From Actinomycetota bacterium (GTDB lineage Bacteria > Actinomycetota > Actinomycetes > S36-B12 > CAIYMF01), in contig WLOZ01000050.1 of assembly GCA_009699025.1 (NCBI GenBank), forward strand, positions 1-9,121: a DNA stretch of 9,121 bases, read 5' to 3'. The notes beneath the pieces were generated by a model, which searched no databases, was not told the DNA's origin, and worked only from the letters and a program-made list of their open reading frames with translations. Positions within the stretch are counted from its first letter, which is position 1; each line of letters opens with the position of its first letter. Shown piece after piece: positions 1 through 4,838 of the stretch. The translations under genes were made by a program, and so were the position numbers.

Positions 1-124
1 CATTGAGGCGTTCGACAAGCTCTGCAAGGGTGAGTTCGACCATGTGCCCGAGCAGGCGTTCTTCCTGATCGGCGGCCTGGAGGACCTGGCGAAGAAGGCC
101 GAAACCTACGGCGTCGCGCTGTAG
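1..124 (+). CDS. atpD: ATP synthase F1 subunit beta, C-terminal end (partial)
   Basis: These are the last 40 codons of the catalytic beta subunit of F1Fo ATP synthase, a cytoplasmic-face subunit of the membrane rotary enzyme; the rest lies before the window. The visible end reads [14 protein letters not shown] then [15 protein letters not shown], the conserved helical C-terminal domain of bacterial beta subunits, and stops at TAG 122-124. It is followed after 62 bases by atpC, the normal order at the end of an atp operon. The stop codon sits in a 15-base tandem repeat. A second, diverged copy of the same atpD end lies at 1070-1285. The family assignment is secure because of the motif and the atpC neighbour. 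Confidence 0.93.
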   Translation, partial: IEAFDKLCKGEFDHVPEQAFFLIGGLEDLAKKAETYGVAL

Positions 125-155
125 TTCGGGTAACTGTAGTTCGGGTAGCTGTAGT
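119..155 (+). repeat. 15-bp tandem repeat spanning the atpD stop codon
   Basis: The unit CTGTAGTTCGGGTAA (119-133) is followed by CTGTAGTTCGGGTAG (134-148) and the partial unit CTGTAGT (149-155). The first unit begins with the last sense codon and stop of atpD, so the repeat copies the stop codon three times in the same frame. It looks like replication slippage, and it lengthens the atpD-atpC spacer. Confidence 0.85.
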
Positions 156-186
156 CAGGAACGCGTGAGTCGAGAGGTTGTGAGTC

Positions 187-552
187 GTGGCCGAGTTAGA
201 CGTAGCGATAGTCGCCGTGGAGCGTAAGATCTGGTCGGGTAAGGCGACCTTCCTCTTCACCCGCACCACAGCCGGAGAGATCGGCATTCTGCCGAATCAC
301 ATCCCTCTCGTGGCACAACTTGTCGATGACGCCATGGTGCGCGTGGAGCGGGAGGGTGAGGATGACCTGCGCATCGCCGTCGACGGCGGCTACATGTCGG
401 TGACGGACGCGGGCGTGACCATTCTGGCCGAGTCGGCGGAGTTCGCCTCAGAGATCGACGCCGAGCAGGCCAAGGCTGACTCGGAGTCCGATGACCCGCG
501 AATGGCCGCTCGTGGCCGTGCCCGCCTGAGAGCCCTCGGGCAGCTCGCCTGA
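187..552 (+). CDS. atpC: ATP synthase F1 subunit epsilon
   Basis: This is the epsilon subunit of the F1 central stalk, which couples gamma rotation to the c-ring and can inhibit ATP hydrolysis. The 121-residue product has the family's N-terminal beta-sandwich, with ERKIWSG (about 12-18), [12 protein letters not shown] (30-41) and VDGGYMSV (65-72), followed by a helical C-terminal region rich in Glu, Asp and Ala. Length is normal for actinobacteria. The start is GTG at 187, with a GAGAGG ribosome site at 172-177. It directly follows atpD and is probably cotranscribed with it. It is the intact copy: a second atpC at 1294-1686 carries a stop codon at the residue equivalent to Trp16 here. By-eye identity between the two copies is only near 37%. 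Confidence 0.95.
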   Translation: MAELDVAIVAVERKIWSGKATFLFTRTTAGEIGILPNHIPLVAQLVDDAMVRVEREGEDDLRIAVDGGYMSVTDAGVTILAESAEFASEIDAEQAKADSESDDPRMAARGRARLRALGQLA

Positions 553-555
553 CCC

Positions 556-612
556 GCTCGGCGCTTGCGCTCGTCTCACGCCGCAACTCCGGCTCGCTAG
601 CGCTCGCCTCAG
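556..612 (+). repeat. Imperfect short direct repeat with an 8-bp palindrome
   Basis: Two related stretches follow atpC: 556-579 (GCTCGGCGCTTGCGCTCGTC...) and 592-612 (GCTCG, then CTAGCGCTCGCCTCAG). They align with one 3-base gap. The second contains the palindrome CGCTAGCG (595-602). I assign no function. This may be a degenerate intergenic repeat or the decayed edge of the nearby scar. Confidence 0.4.
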
Positions 613-640
613 GGAACCCTTGTCACGTTGATCAGCATCG

Positions 641-679
641 GGGGCACCCAAGCGCGAACCTATCGCGCTCAGGCGCCCC
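641..679 (+). terminator. Long hairpin, probable terminator of the atp operon
   Basis: The arms pair from the outside in: GGGGC (641-645) with GCCCC (675-679); a short CC/GG helix; then a perfect 7-bp stem AGCGCGA (651-657) with TCGCGCT (663-669) around the 5-base loop ACCTA. It starts about 90 bases after the atpC stop. No T run follows, which is common for actinobacterial terminators. From here to about 846 I see no gene and no recognisable RNA. Confidence 0.5.
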
Positions 680-846
680 AAGGCATTGGACTAGGTCCGA
701 GAAATGCGATGCCGCTGGCACCTGACATAGTCAAAATAAGGGTGCCTCCCAAGCGGCCACTCGGGCTGAGAATTGATCCCTACTGAGGCGGTGCAATTCC
801 TCGCGTGACTCCAAAGCGATAGCCGAGAGGGGTGGCTGCTAGGCCG

Positions 847-1069
847 CTACCGCTCGCCTCCGGGCACCCACAGCACGTCGCCGTTTGGCAGGTTCGCCAC
901 CCTGCCCAGAATGAACAGCAGCCCGCCCATCGCGATCGCCACGCCGATCGACGAGTTGGCTTCGTCGACGTAGACGTAGACCTTGAGCCTTATGTCATTC
1001 GTGCCCACCCGTGACATGTCGCCGAGTGCGATGGTGCTGTCGTCGCCGGTGCGGGTGTAGATCCTCGTG
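847..1069 (-). pseudogene. Broken cobalamin adenosyltransferase copy (internal deletion, 5' truncated)
   Basis: On the minus strand this is a second copy of the adenosyltransferase at 2590-3162. Bases 847-921 match 2590-2664 with two differences, and 922-1068 match 3004-3150 with roughly 14% differences (counted by eye). Codons 55-167 of the intact gene are missing, exactly 339 bases, so the frame is kept; the same GCAG lies at both deletion edges in the intact gene (2661-2664 and 3000-3003). The frame stays open to the native TAG (847-849). The first codons and start are lost where the copy is fused to atpD sequence near 1069. The phosphate-binding motif survives as TRTGDDSTIALGD, and the C-terminal LFILGR...WVPGGER is unchanged. 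The deleted part holds most of the helical catalytic core, so an active enzyme is very unlikely. Confidence 0.88.
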
Positions 1070-1285
1070 GGTCGCGCTCGCCGTATTCAGCGCTTCCTGT
1101 CACAGAACATGTTCTTCGCCGAGGCCTTCACCGGTCAGTCCGGGTCGTTCGTGCCGGTCACCGAGACGGTGTCGTCGTTCAAGGCCCTCTGTGAGGGTGA
1201 GCACGACCACCTTCCCGAGCAGGCGTTCTCCATGTGCGGTGGCGTCGACGACGTCGAGCGCAATGCCGCCAAGCTGGCGGGCTGA
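1070..1285 (+). pseudogene. atpD: atpD 3' fragment (second copy)
   Basis: These 71 codons plus TGA are the C-terminal end of an ATP synthase beta subunit: [12 protein letters not shown] at the start, then [30 protein letters not shown] and [17 protein letters not shown]. The frame is intact but begins in mid-gene, directly at the junction with the adenosyltransferase fragment, and has no start or promoter of its own. Where it overlaps the true atpD end (1-124) only about 43% of residues agree by eye, so it is not a fresh copy. It is followed after 8 bases by an atpC copy, so the native operon order is kept. Confidence 0.88.
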
Positions 1286-1293
1286 ACGCAGTT

Positions 1294-1686
1294 ATGGGCG
1301 AGCGTTCAGTGTCGCTCGTAGCCCTCGGCCGCAAGGTCTAGGCGGGCGCGGCGAAGCAGGTGGTCGCCAAGACCGTCGAGGGGGAGATCGGCATCCTGGC
1401 CGCGCGCGAGCCGGTTCTCGCGGTGCTGTCCGACGGCACGGTGCGCGTCGAGACGATCGATGGCACCACGATGGTGGTCGCATTTCATGGCGGCTTCTTC
1501 TCCGTCGATAGTGACCGCGTCGCGATTGTGGTAGTGGCGGCGGAGGCTGCGGCCGACATTGATGTGGTGCGGGCCGAGGCGGCTCTCGAGCGGGTCAAGG
1601 CGGTTTGCCTCGACTCGCCCGAGGAGGTCGCTGCCGTCTGCCTTGCCGAGACCTGCTTGCGAGTGGCTGTGACCCACATTCGCTAG
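1294..1686 (+). pseudogene. atpC: atpC second copy with nonsense mutation
   Basis: An epsilon-subunit gene of 131 codons starting at ATG 1294, interrupted by TAG at 1339-1341. The context is RKV-stop-AG; the intact copy has RKIWSG, so the stop replaces the family's Trp (a TGG to TAG change). Downstream the frame continues without further stops through GEIGIL, VRVETIDGTTMVV, FHGGFFSV and IDVVRAEAALERVKA to TAG 1684-1686. The C-terminus, with several cysteines (VCLDS, VCLAETC), is unlike normal epsilon tails and suggests drift. About 37% identity to the intact atpC by eye. The lone ATP-synthase-like block 1360-1686 has no start signal that I can see. It shares CTAG with the methyltransferase stop on the other strand. 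Confidence 0.88.
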
Positions 1687-2369
1687 TGGTCAGGCGAGTT
1701 GAGCCACGCTCGCACTCGGTCGAGCACCTCATCCTCGGGCTCGGTGCTGTAGAGCGTGTCCTGCAACAGCAGGAAGTGCGAGTATTCCAAGCGCGAGATC
1801 TCCTCGAGACCGGAGAATAGCTGCGCGCGAGCCGGGCGCGACTCCTTCCACAAGATCGTCTGGTCCTTGCCCACGAGCGAGGCGAAGGATAACTGTGGGA
1901 CGAAGTCGTTCACAAAGGCGAGGGTCTTGTATACGTCGCCCATCCAGCCGTGCGACGGGCTACCCATGGCCTCGCGCACCTCACCGGGGCTGCGGCTCAG
2001 CGGCAGTGCTCCGTGGTAGGTGTCCGGGCGCGTGTCATCGAGGATGATGACGGTGCGGTCGTGGCTGAAGGCCAGCGACCAGAGCAGGTCGCGCAGTGAC
2101 TGCTCATACTCGTGCAGGCCATCAATGAAGATGCAGTCGAATCTCGTACGGGGGTCGAGGGAGTCGAAGTACTCGTCGCTCGTGGCGCGGTGCACCTCGA
2201 TGTGCTCGGCGAAGTCGACGGCTTGGTCGGTGGGCCTTGGGTCGACACCGACAGAGCGCCTGGCCTTGACTTCCCTGAGGTTGGAGCCGTGCTCGATGCC
2301 GATCTCCAGGTAGGTGTTGAGTCCGATGCCCTCGAAGATTCGATTGATCCGCTCGCTCGTCCAGCTCAT
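1683..2369 (-). CDS. Class I SAM-dependent methyltransferase, Methyltransf_24-like
   Basis: A 228-residue protein with a Rossmann-type methyltransferase fold. YLEIGIEHGSN (20-30) is motif I for S-adenosylmethionine; VGVDPRP (40-46) fits the acidic end of strand 2; DCIFIDGLHEYEQSLRDL (78-95) and ILDDTRP (109-115) match the FIDG-H-Y pattern of the Methyltransf_24 family. There is no signal peptide or membrane helix. The substrate is unknown; relatives are often found near glycan or natural-product genes. The start ATG at 2367-2369 is chosen over a longer frame (to 2519) because AGGGGAG lies 7 bases upstream (2377-2383) and the extra residues look non-coding. It sits between the atpC pseudogene and the adenosyltransferase, where actinobacteria do not usually have it, and its stop overlaps the pseudogene's stop on the other strand. 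Probably a later insertion. Confidence 0.8.
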   Translation of the reverse strand: MSWTSERINRIFEGIGLNTYLEIGIEHGSNLREVKARRSVGVDPRPTDQAVDFAEHIEVHRATSDEYFDSLDPRTRFDCIFIDGLHEYEQSLRDLLWSLAFSHDRTVIILDDTRPDTYHGALPLSRSPGEVREAMGSPSHGWMGDVYKTLAFVNDFVPQLSFASLVGKDQTILWKESRPARAQLFSGLEEISRLEYSHFLLLQDTLYSTEPEDEVLDRVRAWLNSPDH

Positions 2370-2512
2370 CGAAGAACTCCCCTGATGCGTCGGCCCGAGG
2401 TGGCTCTGGTGAACAATACGGGGCGGCTGGGCTATCCGGCGGTCGATTTCTGCACTAAGACGATGGCCGAGGTACCGGTCGCGGCGAAGTCGCACACACC
2501 CGCGCCCTCGCA

Positions 2513-2568
2513 AATCCACAGGAAAGCGTCACACCCGCCCCCCCGGGTGTGACGCTTTCCTATGGATT
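2513..2568. terminator. Strong inverted repeat, probable terminator of the adenosyltransferase gene
   Basis: A perfect 17-bp stem, left arm 2521-2537 and right arm 2544-2560 (CGGGTGTGACGCTTTCC), encloses a 6-base all-C loop (2538-2543). Pairing continues outward with one mismatch (2519/2562) to 2513 and 2568, giving 25-base arms. It lies 21 bases beyond the end of the minus-strand adenosyltransferase and before the methyltransferase, so it should separate their transcripts. No T run flanks it on either side. The scar copy of the adenosyltransferase at 847 lacks it. Confidence 0.75.
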
Positions 2569-2589
2569 GGCGAGGTGGGGGGCGGGTTC

Positions 2590-3162
2590 CTACCGCTCGC
2601 CTCCGGGCACCCACAGTACGTCGCCATTTGGCAGGTTCGCCACCCTGCCCAGAATGAACAGCAGGTCGCTCAGTCGGTTCAGGTACTGGGCCGTAAGTGG
2701 GTTCGTCGAGTCGGGATGCTGGTCGATCGCGGCCCACGTGCTGCGCTCGGCCCGCCGCACCACGGTGCGCGACACGTGCAGCAATGCAGCACCTGCCGAG
2801 CCGCCCGGGAGGATGAACGACCGCAGCGCCTCGAGTTGCTCGTTGTGCTCGTCGCACGCGTCCTCGAGTCGTTGCACGTACTCGGGGAGCACTCGCAGCG
2901 GCGGATACGCGGGGTTTGCCACGATCGGAGTGCACAGATCAGCGCCGACATCGAAGAGGTCGTTCTGGATCTTTGTCAGCAGCGAGGCCATTGACTCGGG
3001 CAGCTCACCGAGTGCAATCGCGACCCCGATCGACGAGTTTGCCTCGTCGACGTCGGCGTACGCCTTCAGCCTCAGGTCGTTCTTGCCCACCCGCGACATG
3101 TCGCCGAGCGCGGTTGTGCCGTCGTCGCCGGTGCGGGTGTAGATCCGCGTGAGGTTCACCAT
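2590..3162 (-). CDS. PduO-type cob(I)alamin adenosyltransferase
   Basis: This enzyme transfers the adenosyl group of ATP to cob(I)alamin to make adenosylcobalamin, the cofactor of radical mutases such as the MeaA-type mutase downstream. The 190 residues match the family length. The N-terminal ATP-phosphate loop TRTGDDGTTALGD is at 9-21. Core helices carry NDLFDVGADL (67-76), SFILPGG (115-121), SRTVVRRAER (131-140) and YLNRLSDLLFILGR (160-173), with conserved WVPGGER at the end. Cytoplasmic, and a trimer in studied relatives. The ATG at 3160-3162 has a TAGGGT -10-like box 6 bases upstream, which suggests leaderless expression. A reversed adenosyltransferase between the atp operon and murA is standard actinobacterial synteny (Rv1314c next to murA in Mycobacterium tuberculosis). 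A deleted second copy lies at 847-1069. Confidence 0.95.
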   Translation of the reverse strand: MVNLTRIYTRTGDDGTTALGDMSRVGKNDLRLKAYADVDEANSSIGVAIALGELPESMASLLTKIQNDLFDVGADLCTPIVANPAYPPLRVLPEYVQRLEDACDEHNEQLEALRSFILPGGSAGAALLHVSRTVVRRAERSTWAAIDQHPDSTNPLTAQYLNRLSDLLFILGRVANLPNGDVLWVPGGER

Positions 3163-3168
3163 GCCCTT

Positions 3169-3174
3169 ACCCTA
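3169..3174 (-). promoter_or_regulatory. Predicted -10 box of a leaderless adenosyltransferase transcript
   Basis: Read on the minus strand, TAGGGT fits the actinobacterial TANNNT -10 pattern and ends 6 bases before the ATG (3162), so transcription would start at or within a base of the start codon. No well-placed upstream Shine-Dalgarno site competes. I see no clear -35 box, which is normal for such promoters. Confidence 0.4.
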
Positions 3175-3236
3175 GGGCGACTCGGGCGTGGCCGCTCCTC
3201 GGGCAGTGAGTGGTCGAGGTGAGGGGCGCCACGCTC

Positions 3237-3242
3237 TACGAT
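3237..3242 (+). promoter_or_regulatory. Predicted -10 box of a leaderless murA transcript; decides the start
   Basis: TACGAT fits TANNNT and is followed by 7 bases and then ATG at 3250. It overlaps the alternative ATG at 3241, which would be untranslated if this box is used. Starting at 3250 gives MQAFRVVGG and makes the conserved Lys-Asn pair residues 22-23, the same numbers as in Escherichia coli MurA. Confidence 0.4.
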
Positions 3243-3249
3243 GAGGGCC

Positions 3250-4509
3250 ATGCAGGCGTTTCGAGTGGTGGGGGGCGCACGCCTCGTGGGTGAGGTGACC
3301 GTCGACGGGGCGAAGAACAGCGTGTTGAAGCTGATGGCCGCCAGTCTGCTCGCGCAGGGCTGCACCACCCTGCGTGACGTTCCTGAAATCCTCGATGTTG
3401 AAATCATGAGCGAGCTGCTGCGTCGGCTCGGCTGTGAGGTGGAGCACGACAAGGCGGCCCGGACACTGGTGATCGACGTGCCGAGCAAGCCGTCGCACCT
3501 CGCCGACTATGACCTCGTTCGCAAAATGCGAGCCTCGATCTGCGTACTCGGCCCGCTGCTGGCGCGCTGCGGCGAGGCAGACATCGCGCTGCCCGGCGGC
3601 GACGCCATCGGCTCGCGCGGGCTCGATATGCATATTGCTGGTTTGGAACGTCTTGGAGCCGAGGTGACCGTCGAGCACGGATTCCTCGTCGCGACATCGC
3701 CGCGTGGACTGGTGGGCGCTGCGATCATGCTCGACTTTCCCAGTGTCGGCGCCACCGAAAACATCCTGATGGCCAGCGTGCTCGCCGCCGGGGTAACCGT
3801 CATCGACAACGCCGCGCGCGAGCCTGAGCTCGGAGACCTGTGCCAGATGCTGGTGGGCATGGGGGCGCTCATCGACGGCATCGGCTCGTCGACCCTAGAG
3901 ATCACCGGAGTCGACGCGCTCGTGCCCGTCGATCACGCGGTGGTGCCCGACCGCGTCGTGTCGGGAACGTGGGCCGTGGCGGCAGCCATGACTCAGGGCG
4001 ACATCACCGTGCGGAAGGCCACGGCCTCGCACCTCGACATCGCGCTGGACAAGCTCACCACCGCGGGAGCAACGGTGGAGGTGCTCGACGACGGTTTTCG
4101 GGTCGTGATGAACTCGCGGCCGCGCGCAGTCGATATCGTCACCCTGCCCTATCCGGGATTTCCCACCGATCTGCAGCCGCAGTTCATCGCGCTGAACGCC
4201 ATTGCCGAGGGTTCAGCGCTCGTCACTGAGAACCTCTTCGAGGCACGCTTCCGTTTTGTGAACGAGCTCGCACGGCTGGGTGCTGACGTGCGCATTGATG
4301 GGCACCACGCGATGGTGCGCGGCCGTGCCCAGCTGTCGGGGGCCCCGGTGGAAGCCACCGACGTGCGCGCCGGCGCTGGCCTCGTGCTGGCCGGACTGGT
4401 CGCCGACGGAGTCACGACTGTGACCGAGGTTCATCACATCGACCGGGGATACGCCCACTTTGTTGAAGATCTCCAGCGGCTGGGCGCCGAAATCCGCCGG
4501 GTTGGTTGA
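3250..4509 (+). CDS. murA: UDP-N-acetylglucosamine 1-carboxyvinyltransferase
   Basis: MurA transfers enolpyruvate from PEP to UDP-GlcNAc, the first committed step of peptidoglycan synthesis in the cytoplasm. The 419-residue product (422 from the other ATG at 3241) has the inside-out alpha/beta barrel signatures: [13 protein letters not shown] with Lys22 and Asn23, [15 protein letters not shown] (92-106), [14 protein letters not shown] (115-128), [57 protein letters not shown] and HIDRGY. The residue that is Cys115 in E. coli is Asp here (Asp118), as in M. tuberculosis (Asp117), a change known to make MurA insensitive to fosfomycin. It diverges from the adenosyltransferase gene with an 87-base spacer. 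Start choice rests on a TANNNT box and on family numbering. I find no convincing terminator after it. Confidence 0.96.
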   Translation: MQAFRVVGGARLVGEVTVDGAKNSVLKLMAASLLAQGCTTLRDVPEILDVEIMSELLRRLGCEVEHDKAARTLVIDVPSKPSHLADYDLVRKMRASICVLGPLLARCGEADIALPGGDAIGSRGLDMHIAGLERLGAEVTVEHGFLVATSPRGLVGAAIMLDFPSVGATENILMASVLAAGVTVIDNAAREPELGDLCQMLVGMGALIDGIGSSTLEITGVDALVPVDHAVVPDRVVSGTWAVAAAMTQGDITVRKATASHLDIALDKLTTAGATVEVLDDGFRVVMNSRPRAVDIVTLPYPGFPTDLQPQFIALNAIAEGSALVTENLFEARFRFVNELARLGADVRIDGHHAMVRGRAQLSGAPVEATDVRAGAGLVLAGLVADGVTTVTEVHHIDRGYAHFVEDLQRLGAEIRRVG

Positions 4510-4567
4510 GCCCTCAGCGGGGCCCCCATTTCCGCGGGCGGTGACCACCAGCGGCAAAGTTGGCGAT

Positions 4568-4620
4568 ACGTAAAAGTTTTTTCTCCGGACCCTCAAGCCT
4601 TCCGTCTCACCGGCCGATAT
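4568..4620 (+). promoter_or_regulatory. Sigma28 (FliA/SigD/WhiG)-like promoter with AT-rich upstream tract
   Basis: CTCAAG (4592-4597) stands in for the -35 and GCCGATAT (4613-4620) for the -10. The spacing of 16 bases between TCAA and GCCG is close to the TAAA-N15-GCCGATAA/T pattern of flagellar-type sigma factors, and the -10 equals the Bacillus SigD consensus. The tract TACGTAAAAGTTTTTT (4567-4582) just upstream is unusually AT-rich for this GC-rich DNA and could act as an UP element. The predicted start would be near 4627, about 43 bases before the small ORF at 4670. A short stem GCAGC/GCTGC (about 4632-4648) lies in the leader. Confidence 0.5.
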
Positions 4621-4669
4621 GTGGTGAGCATGCAGCGCTAAGAGCTGCTCAACGGACGCTGGAGGGGTT

Positions 4670-4834
4670 ATGAACTACGGAGCTGGAGCGGGTGGAGTCG
4701 GGGCCGCGGGACTAGGACTGTCACAGGCGTCGGCCTTAGGGACCGGGCTCCTTGGCTGGATCGTGATTGGCGTCACGATGGCCCTGTGCGCGGGGATCAT
4801 CGGGTTGCGAGTCTCAGCAAAAAAGAACGGCTAG
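4670..4834 (+). CDS. Small glycine-rich single-helix membrane protein
   Basis: A 54-residue ORF that I do not recognise as a named family. It starts at ATG 4670 behind a very good ribosome site, GGAGGGG (4661-4667). Residues 1-27 are almost only Gly, Ala, Leu and Ser (NYGAGAGGVGAAGLGLS at 2-18). Residues 28-46 form one hydrophobic helix (LGWIVIGVTMALCAGIIGL), and the tail RVSAKKNG is basic, which predicts a cytoplasmic C-terminus. The stop TAG (4832-4834) is 4 bases before the glycosyltransferase ATG, so the two are probably translationally coupled. It could be a small partner or regulator of the synthase, or a short membrane peptide. The function is unknown; the strong ribosome site, the spacing and the membrane helix argue that it is a real gene. 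Confidence 0.72.
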   Translation: MNYGAGAGGVGAAGLGLSQASALGTGLLGWIVIGVTMALCAGIIGLRVSAKKNG

Positions 4835-4838
4835 CACT

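Noticed and set aside
1067..1285. The atpD fragment as a genuine 72-residue gene starting at GTG 1067
   Set aside because: It begins in mid-domain at the rearrangement joint, with no ribosome site; a truncated beta subunit end has no known use.
1011..1511. 166-codon plus-strand ORF
   Set aside because: Arg/Ser-rich frame shadow crossing three pseudogene fragments; no recognisable domain.
2370..2519. N-terminal extension of the methyltransferase
   Set aside because: Arg-rich, no homology-like pattern, and it reads through the region that holds the ribosome site for ATG 2369.
4571..4582. T-rich tract TAAAAGTTTTTT as the end of an intrinsic murA terminator
   Set aside because: No stable stem immediately precedes it; placement just upstream of the sigma28-like boxes fits an UP-like element better.
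4632..4648. Leader stem upstream of the small ORF as a riboswitch
   Set aside because: Only a 5-bp stem; nothing resembling the conserved cores of c-di-GMP or c-di-AMP riboswitches.
4767..4838. Longer start for the glycosyltransferase, adding 24 residues
   Set aside because: It overlaps the small ORF in another frame, has no ribosome site, and the added Arg/Cys-rich leader is unlike family N-termini.
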